DNA of 35,357 nt from Streptobacillus canis (lineage in GTDB: Bacteria > Fusobacteriota > Fusobacteriia > Fusobacteriales > Leptotrichiaceae). Below the pieces are notes generated by a model that saw only the letters and a list, made by a program, of their open reading frames with translations, had not been told where the DNA came from and made no database searches. Shown one piece after another: positions 18,577 through 26,206 of the stretch. Both the position numbers and the translations under genes were made by a program. The number at the start of each line of letters is the position of its first letter. Positions within the stretch are counted from its first letter, which is position 1. Where the stretch lies: positions 1 to 35,357 of the forward strand of contig NZ_WOEI01000019.1 of NCBI RefSeq assembly GCF_009733925.1, read 5' to 3'.

Positions 18577-18604
18577 AAAAAAGCCACTTTCCAGTGGCTT
18601 TTTT
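18577..18604 (-). terminator. Intercistronic terminator-like hairpin between mglB and mglA
   Basis: Perfect 12-bp stem (AAAAAAGCCACT / AGTGGCTTTTTT) with a GGAA tetraloop on the minus strand (GNRA type) and a T-run after it. The mglA ribosome site starts about 8 bases further on and there is no room for a promoter. It therefore probably causes partial termination and/or protects the mglB message, giving more binding protein than transporter. Confidence 0.85.
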
Positions 18605-18613
18605 ATTTAACTT

Positions 18614-19633
18614 TTATTTTTTGAATTCTTGATAGTTGTCTTTATCTACACCAACATAAGGTACTCTAACTGCTTTGTCCACTAATTTCCATTCAGTTCC
18701 TTCTGTAGGTTCTTTACCCATAGCAATGTTATTAGCTAAGTCTAATACTGCTAAAGCTTGGTTTTTACCATCATTTAATACTGTTCCTGATAATTCACCT
18801 TTTTCGATTAATAATAATGCTTCAGGTATTGCGTCAACACCATAAATAGGTAATTTTTTGTTGTGAGCTTTAGTTGCTTCTAACGCACCGAATGCCATAC
18901 CGTCGTTGTTAGCTATGATTACTTCTAATTTATCTCCGTTAGGTCCTGATAACCATGCATCAACTTTATCTTTAGCTTGTGCTGTATCCCAGAATGCAGC
19001 ATCTTCGAATAATTTTTCAGTTTTGATTCCAGCTTCTTCAACAGTTTTAACTGAGAATTCAGTTCTTGCAACTGCATCTGGATGTCCTGGTTCTCCAATT
19101 AACATAGCGTATTGGATAACACCGTCACCATTTAAATCTTGTGCAGGGTCTGCTTGCCAGTTTTTAACTATAGTTTGTCCTTGGAATACTCCTGATTCTT
19201 GAGGGTTGTTTCCAACATACCAAGCTTTGTCATAAGAATTTAATGCTTCAACACCTGGATCTTTATTGAATAATACTATAGGTACATTAGCTGCTTTAGC
19301 TTTGTCTATAACAGATTGTCCAGCAGTTGGATCAACTAAGTTGATAACTAATACGTCTACACCTTTAGAAATTAAAGTGTCGATTTGGTCGTTTAATACT
19401 GCTTGAGAGTTTTGAGAGTCATTTTCTACTAATTCAATGTTAGGATATTTTTCTTTAGCAATAGCATTCATGTCATTTCTCATACCAGCTAAGAAGTTGT
19501 CATCGAATTTGTAATAAGTAACTCCTAATGTAATTTTTTTAGCTCCGTCAGCTGCAGGAGCTTCTTCTGTTTTACTACCACAAGAAAGTACAAAAGTTAA
19601 AAGTACTAACATCATTGTAAGTAATTTTTTCAT
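18614..19633 (-). CDS. mglB: Galactose/glucose-binding lipoprotein
   Basis: The 339-residue substrate-binding component of the Mgl importer. The start is the ATG at 19633 after AGAGGTGAG; a GTG three codons upstream sits inside that ribosome site. The lipobox LTFVLSC puts the lipid on Cys18, so unlike soluble E. coli MglB this one is membrane-anchored. The calcium loop D166-L-N168-G-D170-G-V-I-Q174 matches the loop of E. coli MglB (DLNKDGQIQ), a strong family mark. IGEPGHPDAVAR (179-190) and NNDGMAFGALEA follow the family pattern. It is the first transport gene after the ROK regulator. Confidence 0.96.
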   Translation of the reverse strand: MKKLLTMMLVLLTFVLSCGSKTEEAPAADGAKKITLGVTYYKFDDNFLAGMRNDMNAIAKEKYPNIELVENDSQNSQAVLNDQIDTLISKGVDVLVINLVDPTAGQSVIDKAKAANVPIVLFNKDPGVEALNSYDKAWYVGNNPQESGVFQGQTIVKNWQADPAQDLNGDGVIQYAMLIGEPGHPDAVARTEFSVKTVEEAGIKTEKLFEDAAFWDTAQAKDKVDAWLSGPNGDKLEVIIANNDGMAFGALEATKAHNKKLPIYGVDAIPEALLLIEKGELSGTVLNDGKNQALAVLDLANNIAMGKEPTEGTEWKLVDKAVRVPYVGVDKDNYQEFKK

Positions 19634-19647
19634 TTTTCTCACCTCTA

Positions 19648-19661
19648 AATAAAATTTTATT
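19648..19661. promoter_or_regulatory. 14-bp perfect palindrome just upstream of mglB
   Basis: AATAAAATTTTATT lies between the ROK stop and the mglB ribosome site. It could be an operator for the adjacent regulator, but such AT-only palindromes arise easily by chance in this DNA. Confidence 0.25.
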
Positions 19662-19679
19662 AATCACTATATTTATAGC

Positions 19680-20846
19680 CTAAAATGTGAATATTTTTTG
19701 TCCTGAGAATAGATTCATAATTATTAAATATACAGAACCGTATTTTTCAACATCATCTCCAAACTCAGTTGGGTATATATTTACTACTCCTCCAAAATCA
19801 GGTGTTATCATACTGTCTATTCCTTTTTCAAAGTTTTTAAAGAAAACTTGTTTAGCATGTATGATATCTCCAGCAACAATTATATTTCCAATATCTAAAA
19901 CATTTAAAATATTCCCTATAGTCTTTCCAATTTCAGTACTTGCTTCTTTTACTATAGAGTTATATGGTTCTTCACCTAATGCCGCTTTTTCAAATAATTC
20001 TTTATATGATAAGTATATATTCTCAACATCTATACCTTGTTTTTCAAATTCCCAAAAAACCTTATTTCTTATCATATTCGCTGAATATTCAGCTTCAAGA
20101 CAACCAAATTTTCCGCATTTACATTTACTATTTGAAGTTGGATTTACTATAAAATGTCCTATTTCTCCCGCACAGAAATGTACTCCTTCAAATATTTGTC
20201 CATTTATCATTATTGATGATCCTATACCATCCTTAATGTATACATACATAACATTTTGTAGTTTTTTCACTCTATATATTTCAGCTTTTAACATAGATCT
20301 TACATCATTATCTACTATTACTGGTACTTCAAATCTATTTTCCAAATAATCTCTTAATTTAAGATTATTCCATTTTAAATGTGGCGAAAAGATTGAAGAC
20401 CCATCTAAAGTATTAACTACTCCATTTATTGCAAGTCCTATTCCTAAAATATCATTCTTACCATATTTATCAAGTAATGCACCTAATTCATCTGTAAGTA
20501 ATATCTTTAACTTTTCAGATGCTTTAAATTGGAATTTTTTTCTTCTTGTTTCTATGATAGTTCCATCAATTTTACTTACTGAAATATCAATAAATCCTGA
20601 ACCAAAATTTATTCCTATTACTTTTTTGTATTCTGGATTAATTTTTAAAATTTTTCTTGGTCTACCACCTTTAGACGATAATGTATTATCTTCTAAAACT
20701 AAATTCTCATCCATAAGTTTTTTCATGGTTTTTGAAATAGCTGCAGGTGATACGTTTAATTGAAGGGATAAATCCATTCTTGTTATACAACGATTTTTAG
20801 AAATTAATTCTAAAACTTCATATTCTGTATCATTTAGTCTTTTCAT
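19680..20846 (-). CDS. ROK-family transcriptional regulator of the galactose genes
   Basis: 388 residues from the ATG at 20846, chosen because AAGGGAGA lies just upstream; the frame stays open to 20894 without a ribosome site. The N-terminal 55 residues form a winged helix (EYEVLELISKNRCITRMDLS, then VSPAAISKTMKKLMDE). The rest is a ROK sugar-kinase-like domain. It has IGINFGSG, VDNDVRSMLKAE, GIGSSIMINGQ, and the zinc motif GHF...CKCGKFGCLEAE with three Cys and one His. Such proteins (NagC/XylR/Mlc type) bind DNA and respond to a sugar. Position directly ahead of mglB suggests it controls galactose import and perhaps itself; the effector is inferred. Confidence 0.9.
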   Translation of the reverse strand: MKRLNDTEYEVLELISKNRCITRMDLSLQLNVSPAAISKTMKKLMDENLVLEDNTLSSKGGRPRKILKINPEYKKVIGINFGSGFIDISVSKIDGTIIETRRKKFQFKASEKLKILLTDELGALLDKYGKNDILGIGLAINGVVNTLDGSSIFSPHLKWNNLKLRDYLENRFEVPVIVDNDVRSMLKAEIYRVKKLQNVMYVYIKDGIGSSIMINGQIFEGVHFCAGEIGHFIVNPTSNSKCKCGKFGCLEAEYSANMIRNKVFWEFEKQGIDVENIYLSYKELFEKAALGEEPYNSIVKEASTEIGKTIGNILNVLDIGNIIVAGDIIHAKQVFFKNFEKGIDSMITPDFGGVVNIYPTEFGDDVEKYGSVYLIIMNLFSGQKIFTF

Positions 20847-20864
20847 TTGTCTCCCTTTAGTTAT

Positions 20865-20870
20865 ATTATA
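20865..20870 (-). promoter_or_regulatory. Probable -10 box of the ROK regulator gene
   Basis: Perfect TATAAT on the minus strand about 19 bases before the translation start. The best -35 at 17 bases is TGAGCA, which is poor, and the spacer holds a run of nine A. This looks like a weak or activated promoter. Confidence 0.5.
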
Positions 20871-20910
20871 ATGTGTTTTTTTTTCTTTGCTCATTTTTTT
20901 TTAAAAATTA

Positions 20911-20932
20911 ATATAGTCTTTTTTAACTATAT
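20911..20932 (-). terminator. Weak hairpin after udk, possible terminator
   Basis: ATATAGT / ACTATAT stem with an 8-base loop, about 60 bases after the udk stop, followed on the minus strand by TTAATTTTT. The stem is all-AT apart from one G-C pair, so the call is tentative. Confidence 0.35.
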
Positions 20933-20992
20933 AAAATATATCAAGCAATATATCTAGTAAATACATACTCTCTAATATTATTACTTTTTTTA

Positions 20993-21643
20993 CTATTCTT
21001 GAGATTCTTTAGTAGCACTACGTCTTATTAAATATTTTAATCTACTAGATACCATTTTTATACCTACTTCATTGTCTTTACCACGAGGAATTATTACATC
21101 AGCATATCTTTTAGAAGGTTCAACAAATTCAAGATGCATTGGTTTTACTGTACTAATATATTGTTCTTTAACGTTATCAAAACTTCTTCCTCTTTCTTGA
21201 ATATCTCTTTCCATTCTTCTTAATAATCTGATATCATCATCTGTATCAACAAATATCTTCATATCTAAAAGATTTCTAATTTTTTCAATTGCAAGTATTA
21301 AAATACCTTCAACTATAATAATAGACTTAGAATCAATTCTTTCAATTTCTTTTGTTCTATTATGTTCTGCAAAGTTATAAATTGGTTTATCTATACTTTC
21401 ATTTCTACCTAGCATTTTGATATGTTCTTCTAATAAATCAAAATCAATAGAATTAGGATGATCATAATTTAATTTAACTCTTTCTGAAAAAGATAAATGA
21501 TCATTTTTTTTGTAGTATGAATCTTGCTCAAGTAATACAACATCATCACCATTTTTCATTAAATCTTCTAATATTGCATTTGCAACTGATGTTTTACCAC
21601 TTCCTGTTCCACCAGCTATCCCTATGATTATTGGTTTTTGCAT
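20993..21643 (-). CDS. udk: Uridine kinase
   Basis: Phosphorylates uridine/cytidine to UMP/CMP in pyrimidine salvage. 216 residues, typical length. P-loop GGTGSGKT (11-18), then EQDSYYKKNDHLSF (39-52), NYDHPNSIDFDLL and PIYNFAEHNRT, all characteristic of uridine kinase, and an RDIQERGRS lid-like segment. AAGGAGG ribosome site 6 bases before ATG. It is the last gene of sepF-obg-miaA-ptsN-udk. A hairpin with a T-run sits immediately ahead of its ribosome site with no room for a promoter, so it likely depends on read-through. Confidence 0.95.
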   Translation of the reverse strand: MQKPIIIGIAGGTGSGKTSVANAILEDLMKNGDDVVLLEQDSYYKKNDHLSFSERVKLNYDHPNSIDFDLLEEHIKMLGRNESIDKPIYNFAEHNRTKEIERIDSKSIIIVEGILILAIEKIRNLLDMKIFVDTDDDIRLLRRMERDIQERGRSFDNVKEQYISTVKPMHLEFVEPSKRYADVIIPRGKDNEVGIKMVSSRLKYLIRRSATKESQE

Positions 21644-21662
21644 AATTCCTCCTTAAATATAA

Positions 21663-21691
21663 AAAGAGGCTTAATAATACCAAGCCTCTTT
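21663..21691 (-). terminator. Terminator-like hairpin between the EIIA gene and udk
   Basis: AAAGAGGCTT / AAGCCTCTTT, 10-bp stem, 9-base loop, then TTTTTATATTT on the minus strand. The udk ribosome site begins about 8 bases later. Confidence 0.8.
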
Positions 21692-21705
21692 AACAGTTTA
21701 ATAAC

Positions 21706-22173
21706 TTATCTTATACCTAATAATTTAATTACTTCTGTAGTATCTTTAGTTGATATTATTTTTTCTAAAATTTCTTCTTCATATGAAAATCTTGATATTT
21801 TTTGTAATAGATCTAAGTGCTCTTTTTTTGTTTCTTCTGGAGCAGCTATCATAAAAAATAATCTAGATGGTTCTTCATCGAAAGAATCAAAATCTCTTCC
21901 TTCAGGAACTATCGCTAAAGCTAATGCTAATTTATTTACTGCAGGTGATTTTGCATGCGGTATAGCTATACCATCTTGCATACCAGTTGAAGTTAAATTT
22001 TCTCTTTCAATTAAATCTTCAATAAATACATCAAACATACCTTCTTTAATAATATCACCAGACTTAACAAATAATTCAGCCATCTCTTTAATTATATCAT
22101 CTTTTTTCTCAGATTTTAGTCCAAATACTATTCTATCTTTAGTTAAAAAATCAACTATTCTCATTTTATTCAT
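21706..22173 (-). CDS. PTS EIIA-domain protein, PtsN/fructose type
   Basis: A single-domain PTS IIA protein of 155 residues (152 from the second ATG). The phosphorylated histidine is His73 in DGIAIPHAKS, inside the conserved STGMQDGIAIPHAK stretch. No EIIB or EIIC lies nearby, so a regulatory role like PtsN (EIIA-Ntr) is more likely than sugar transport. The first ATG overlaps the miaA stop (ATGA), but the AGAGG ribosome site abuts it. The second ATG at 22164 has better spacing and may be the true start. In transcription order it sits between miaA and udk. Confidence 0.88.
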   Translation of the reverse strand: MNKMRIVDFLTKDRIVFGLKSEKKDDIIKEMAELFVKSGDIIKEGMFDVFIEDLIERENLTSTGMQDGIAIPHAKSPAVNKLALALAIVPEGRDFDSFDEEPSRLFFMIAAPEETKKEHLDLLQKISRFSYEEEILEKIISTKDTTEVIKLLGIR

Positions 22174-23057
22174 ACCTCTTCTATCTTATTTAATATATCC
22201 AATAAAACTTCATCAACACTAAGTTTACTTAAGTTATACTCTAAATAATTTTTATCCTTCTTAAACCAAGTAATTTGTCTTTTAGCATAATTTCTACTTT
22301 TTTGTTTAAGAAGAGATATTGCATCTTCTAGATTCATTTCACCAGAAAAATACATAAATAATTCCTTATAACCTATAGCTTTACTATTAGGATATTTCTT
22401 ATATATTTTTTTTGCTTCTTCAAGTAATCCATTATCCATCATTATATCAATTCTTTTATCAATAATGTTGTATAACTCTTCTCTATCTCTAGTTAAGAAT
22501 ACTTTCAAAAACTTATACTCATTTCCCTTAATATTTACATTTATAATTTCACTAAATTTTTTACCTGTTAGTTTACATACTTCAACAGCTCTAACAAGAC
22601 GCATCTTATTATCTTTATCTATTTGATTATATGTCTCTACATCAAGCTCTTTTAATATTTCTAATAATTCTTCAATACTTTTAGCTTCTAATTCTTCCCT
22701 TAATTTATCTTCTTTTTCTGGAAGTTCTGAAAAACCATCAGTTACAGCTCTTAAATAAAGTCCTGTGCCTCCTACTAAGAGATAAAATTTAGGATTATCA
22801 TTTAATATTTTATTTACAGCTTTTTCATACTCGCCTACAGAATATTCTTCATCAGGATTAACAACATCTAACATATGATGTTTAACTCCTTCCATTTCAT
22901 CTTCTGTAATCTTTGCAGTCCCTATATTCATCTCTCTATATATTTGCATAGAATCTGCTGAAATAATTTCTGCGTTTAATTTCTTGGCAAGCTTTATTGA
23001 AAGTGAAGTCTTTCCTACCCCTGTAGGCCCTGCTATAACTATAGCTTTATTGCACAT
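22170..23057 (-). CDS. miaA: tRNA dimethylallyltransferase
   Basis: Adds the isopentenyl group to A37 of tRNAs reading UNN codons. The start chosen is MCNKAIVIAGPTGVGKTSL, the normal MiaA opening. In-frame upstream codons (ATG at 23069, TTG at 23078) lie inside obg and have poor ribosome-site spacing. 295 residues. Motifs are GPTGVGKTSL, EIISADSMQIYREMNIGTAK (substrate loop), VGGTGLYL, and KQKSRNYAKRQITWFKKD near the C-terminus, which binds tRNA. It overlaps obg by 11 bases (32 if the longer frame is used) and ptsN by 4. Confidence 0.95.
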   Translation of the reverse strand: MCNKAIVIAGPTGVGKTSLSIKLAKKLNAEIISADSMQIYREMNIGTAKITEDEMEGVKHHMLDVVNPDEEYSVGEYEKAVNKILNDNPKFYLLVGGTGLYLRAVTDGFSELPEKEDKLREELEAKSIEELLEILKELDVETYNQIDKDNKMRLVRAVEVCKLTGKKFSEIINVNIKGNEYKFLKVFLTRDREELYNIIDKRIDIMMDNGLLEEAKKIYKKYPNSKAIGYKELFMYFSGEMNLEDAISLLKQKSRNYAKRQITWFKKDKNYLEYNLSKLSVDEVLLDILNKIEEV

Positions 23058-24345
23058 ATGTAAATTCATATCCTGCAATAATTATAGTATCTCCTTCTAC
23101 TACTCCATGACTTTCAAGAACTTTTTCCATACCTAGTTTTCTCATAATTTGTAAGAATTGGATTATTCCCTCTTCTCCTAACAATACATATTTTCTAAGT
23201 ACGTTATCAACAATTTGTCCTTTAAGTTCATAAACTTCATCATCTAGTTTTTCAACTATCCAATCTTCTTGTTTTCTAACTAAATCTGGTAATACTAAGT
23301 CTAAATCTGCTTCTTCCTCTATAACTTCACGTTCTGTATTTTTAACTAAATTCCAAACACGAGAAAGTAAGTCTTTTAAATTCTCTCCAGTAAGTATAGA
23401 ACCAAAGACTATATTTTCTTCTTTTATACCATGTTTGATCAATTGTTTTTTAAATTCTTCTATTTTTTCTTCTTTTTCCTCAAATACCATATCTAATTTA
23501 TTTCCAAAAACTATTTGTTCTTTTTTAGATAATCTTTCTGAGAATTTGAAAAGTTCATTATTAATTTTTTCAAAATCTTCTATAGGTTCTCTTCCCTCTA
23601 TACCAGAAAAATCAACTATATGTACTATAGTCTTACATCTTTGTATATGTTTTAAGAATCTATCTCCAAGACCTACACCTTCGTGAGCTCCTTCTATTAA
23701 TCCCGGAATATCTGCTATTACAAAGCTTTCTTCATCACTCATTCTAACAACACCTAACTTAGGTTTTAAAGTTGTAAAATGATATTCTGCAACTTTAGAG
23801 TTTGCAGCTGAAACCTTATTAATAAAACTAGATTTACCTACACTAGGATACCCTACTAAAGCTACGTCAGCTAAAAGTTTTAACTCTAGTTTTACCTTAA
23901 GTTCCATTCCTTCTCTACCTGACTCAGCTATTTTAGGAGCTTTTCTAATTGATGATTTAAAGTGTATATTACCACGTCCACCATCGCCACCTTTTAGTAG
24001 AACAACTTGCTCATTTGGTATATCTAAATCTACTAATAATTTATCTGTTTCAAAATCTCTAATCATAGTCCCTACAGGAACTTTGATAATACAGTCCTTA
24101 CCAGAAGCACCTTTACATCTTGCTCCCGAACCTTTTTGACCATCTTCCGCTTCAAACATTTTTATAGTTTTAAAATCTACTAAAGTGTTAATATTAGGAT
24201 CTGCAATAAAAATTACATCTCCACCTTTTCCACCATCTCCACCGTCTGGTCCTCCAAATTGGACAAATTTTTCACGACGAAAAGTGGCGGCACCATCTCC
24301 ACCCTTACCAGATTTTACTGTTATTATACTTTCATCTATAAACAT
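23047..24345 (-). CDS. obg: GTPase Obg/CgtA
   Basis: A ribosome-associated GTPase involved in 50S assembly and stress control. 432 residues in three parts. The glycine-rich Obg fold (1-158) contains KSGKGGDGAATFRREKF and GGDGGKGGD. The G domain has G1 GYPSVGKSS (165-173), G2 TT (191-192), G3 DIPG (212-215) and G4 NKLD. The C-terminal OCT domain runs from about 350 to 432, as in Firmicutes Obg. It begins 3 bases after sepF; the nearest GGAG is rather far (about 15 bases), so coupling with sepF is likely. Confidence 0.97.
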   Translation of the reverse strand: MFIDESIITVKSGKGGDGAATFRREKFVQFGGPDGGDGGKGGDVIFIADPNINTLVDFKTIKMFEAEDGQKGSGARCKGASGKDCIIKVPVGTMIRDFETDKLLVDLDIPNEQVVLLKGGDGGRGNIHFKSSIRKAPKIAESGREGMELKVKLELKLLADVALVGYPSVGKSSFINKVSAANSKVAEYHFTTLKPKLGVVRMSDEESFVIADIPGLIEGAHEGVGLGDRFLKHIQRCKTIVHIVDFSGIEGREPIEDFEKINNELFKFSERLSKKEQIVFGNKLDMVFEEKEEKIEEFKKQLIKHGIKEENIVFGSILTGENLKDLLSRVWNLVKNTEREVIEEEADLDLVLPDLVRKQEDWIVEKLDDEVYELKGQIVDNVLRKYVLLGEEGIIQFLQIMRKLGMEKVLESHGVVEGDTIIIAGYEFTYVQ

Positions 24346-24348
24346 TTA

Positions 24349-24750
24349 TTATATTTCTTCTCCATTCTTAAGTAAATTCTCTACTTCTACACCTTCAGGT
24401 ATTGAAATAAATACTTTATCAGAAACAAAAACTGTTTTTCCAGACATTGCATGAGTAGCACCACTTAAGATATCTATCATTCTTTGTCCTTCTTCTCTAT
24501 TTAAAGCATCTAAGTTGAAAGTTATTATTGCTTTACTTTTAATGATTTCAACAAATCTTGATGTTTCATTCATATTTTTTGGTCTTATAGCTATAAATTT
24601 CATGTCTGTTTCCTCTCTTTTAACTTTTTTATTTTCTTTCTTAAATAGTGTTATTCCACTAGTTTCATTTTGTGTATCTACTACTTCTTGTTCGTTTGTG
24701 TATTCTTCTTCTAAGTCATCGCTACCGAATAAACTTTTCCAAATGCTCAT
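24349..24750 (-). CDS. sepF: Cell-division protein SepF
   Basis: 133 residues. The N-terminal MSIWKSLFGS forms the short amphipathic membrane-binding helix of SepF, then an acidic Glu/Asn-rich linker (11-50), then the compact SepF (DUF552) domain. That domain contains KFIAIRPKNMNETSRFVEIIKS, ITFNLDALNREEGQRMIDILSGA and VFISIPEGVEV. SepF tethers FtsZ to the membrane in Gram-positives, cyanobacteria and archaea; its presence in a diderm is notable. GGAGG ribosome site, own promoter. First gene of the operon with obg. Confidence 0.92.
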   Translation of the reverse strand: MSIWKSLFGSDDLEEEYTNEQEVVDTQNETSGITLFKKENKKVKREETDMKFIAIRPKNMNETSRFVEIIKSKAIITFNLDALNREEGQRMIDILSGATHAMSGKTVFVSDKVFISIPEGVEVENLLKNGEEI

Positions 24751-24782
24751 ACCTACCTCCGTATTTTTTTCTTATTTATCTA

Positions 24783-24811
24783 ATTATACTATTATTTTCA
24801 ATGTTTGTAAA
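24783..24811 (-). promoter_or_regulatory. Promoter of the sepF-obg-miaA operon
   Basis: Minus strand -35 TTTACA (24806-24811) and -10 TATAAT (24783-24788), spacer 17, starting about 10 bases after the preceding terminator. Confidence 0.8.
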
Positions 24812-24821
24812 GAAATAAAAA

Positions 24822-24840
24822 AAGGAGAATAATTCTCCTT
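24822..24840 (-). terminator. Terminator of the ABC cassette
   Basis: AAGGAGAA / TTCTCCTT stem with a 3-base loop and a T-run on the minus strand, 5 bases after the stop of the 151-residue gene. Confidence 0.85.
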
Positions 24841-24845
24841 ATTAT

Positions 24846-25301
24846 CTAAAATTTTTTCATATTGTAAATTTTGGCAAATTCACCTAATTTTTCTTTATGT
24901 TTTTCTAAAACTTTAAGCCAATTTTCTTCTTCTTCAGGTGTTAAAGCAATACCTTTACCAACGAAATCGTGATCTCCTCCACCAGCAATTAAAATAATAT
25001 ATCTTTTTACTCCTGGTTTAGGTAATACTAATTCTCCATTTTCATCTAGTTCACCTTTATATAAAATTACCTTACCATGAAAATCTTCTGATCCTGGTTC
25101 TTCAAATACTTCTAAATCACCATCATAAGCTATATCACTTAATACATAAATTTCTTCATTAGCTTCTCTATTTCCACTATCATCTATTGCTCTAATTAAA
25201 ATTTCTCCTTTTTCTGCACCTTCTAAAACATTAACTGTTACAACATGTGAAAATGTAATGAACGAGAAAAGCATTAAAAATCCTAAAAATATTTTTTTCA
25301 T
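24846..25301 (-). CDS. Small periplasmic protein, last gene of the ABC cassette
   Basis: 151 residues with a signal peptide (MKKIFLGFLMLFSFITFS). The most likely cleavage would leave His19 as the first mature residue. The mature part looks like a small beta-sandwich (ILIRAIDDSG, GKVILYKGELDENGELVLPKPG, KRYIILIAGG) with an acidic surface, a GGGDHDF segment (107-113) and a helical tail. Layout resembles carboxypeptidase-regulatory-like or DUF4198/NikK-type periplasmic accessories of metal transporters, but I do not recognise the family. The SBP stop TAG is fused to its AGGAGG ribosome site. A metal-related accessory role is inferred from neighbours and the four histidines (19, 75, 111, 135). 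Confidence 0.7.
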   Translation of the reverse strand: MKKIFLGFLMLFSFITFSHVVTVNVLEGAEKGEILIRAIDDSGNREANEEIYVLSDIAYDGDLEVFEEPGSEDFHGKVILYKGELDENGELVLPKPGVKRYIILIAGGGDHDFVGKGIALTPEEEENWLKVLEKHKEKLGEFAKIYNMKKF

Positions 25302-25312
25302 ATTTATACCTC

Positions 25313-26206
25313 CTATTTAAATAGTAAATCTTTCAATTTATTTAAGTTAGATTTCATTACTTCAACAAAACCATCAACATCCATAATTTCATCTCCATTT
25401 TTATCTACAGGGATGTTTCCTAAATCCAATTTCACAAACTCAATACCTTCCTTTTTCAAGAAATCACGAGTAGCTTTACTTAAAGTTTTACTCGATACTA
25501 TTTTGTTTATTCCAGTTTCTTTAATAGTTTTCTTAATTAATTCTGGACTTGCATTATACGGTATGTTTTCATAGTATAGTTCTAAACTATCAAATAAGAA
25601 ATTCATTTCAGAATCTCCCATATATATTACTCCAACACTATAGTCTCCATTATATACTAAATCTGAAAAATTATTTGATAACTCTATAAATTCCAATTTA
25701 AGTTTTTCAGCATTATTTAATATAGCTTCCTTATTATCAGGATATATATCTATTAAATCATTTGATAATATCTCTATCATTCTATATAAATTGCTAAAAT
25801 CTAACCAAGAATATTTATTATATTTTCCATCTTCATTTATTTTTTTAGTTAATACTAAACTATTGTTATCTCTATAACTATAGCCTAAATCTACTTCTAT
25901 TACTCCTATATTATATCTTCTTGCTTGTTCATATAGAAAATCATCATCTAAAATTTTAGAAAATGTAACTACTACACCTGCATCAGAAAATATTTCTTCT
26001 TTATTTAATATACTATTAAAAGTATTCTTTTGTTTAAACATATCTGTATATGCATCAACTGCAGATACAACCTTTATATCTGTATCTTTAACTACATTAC
26101 TTGCTAAAGTATATGAAACCTGATTTGAAGTAACAATTTTTTTATTTACTTCAGCACTTGAAATAATACTTAAAAAAGCAAGCAAAGAAACAAAAACTTT
26201 CTTCAT
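25313..26206 (-). CDS. Substrate-binding protein of a zinc-type (TroA/ZnuA-like) ABC transporter, lacking histidine
   Basis: 297 residues. The signal peptide MKKVFVSLLAFLSIISSA lacks a lipobox. Overall organisation fits cluster A-I metal-binding proteins: a first lobe, a long backbone helix (about 139-180), a second lobe, and a C-terminal segment FVEVMKSNLNKLKDLL like the Y..LM..N of ZnuA. The usual HxWLDP site reads Y132-S-W134-L-D136-F, so the His is Tyr. The complete protein has no His and no Cys, so the classical His ligands are absent. An EF-hand-like acidic loop (D268, N270, D272, D276, D278) lies near the end. The start overlaps the permease stop (TAATG) after GAAGGAG. The ligand is unknown. 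Confidence 0.75.
   Translation of the reverse strand: MKKVFVSLLAFLSIISSAEVNKKIVTSNQVSYTLASNVVKDTDIKVVSAVDAYTDMFKQKNTFNSILNKEEIFSDAGVVVTFSKILDDDFLYEQARRYNIGVIEVDLGYSYRDNNSLVLTKKINEDGKYNKYSWLDFSNLYRMIEILSNDLIDIYPDNKEAILNNAEKLKLEFIELSNNFSDLVYNGDYSVGVIYMGDSEMNFLFDSLELYYENIPYNASPELIKKTIKETGINKIVSSKTLSKATRDFLKKEGIEFVKLDLGNIPVDKNGDEIMDVDGFVEVMKSNLNKLKDLLFK

Noticed and set aside
19634..19679. Separate promoter for mglB
   Set aside because: TATAAA-like boxes occur, but no -35 at acceptable spacing; transcription from the ROK promoter is as likely.
19687..20349. 220-codon open frame on the plus strand opposite the ROK regulator gene
   Set aside because: The minus-strand frame has ROK motifs, a ribosome site and context. 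The plus frame shows no domain, no ribosome site and is a by-product of AT-rich codon use on the opposite strand.
21638..22222. 194-codon open frame on the plus strand opposite the EIIA gene
   Set aside because: Mirrors a conserved EIIA domain and crosses the hairpin before udk; no family features or ribosome site.
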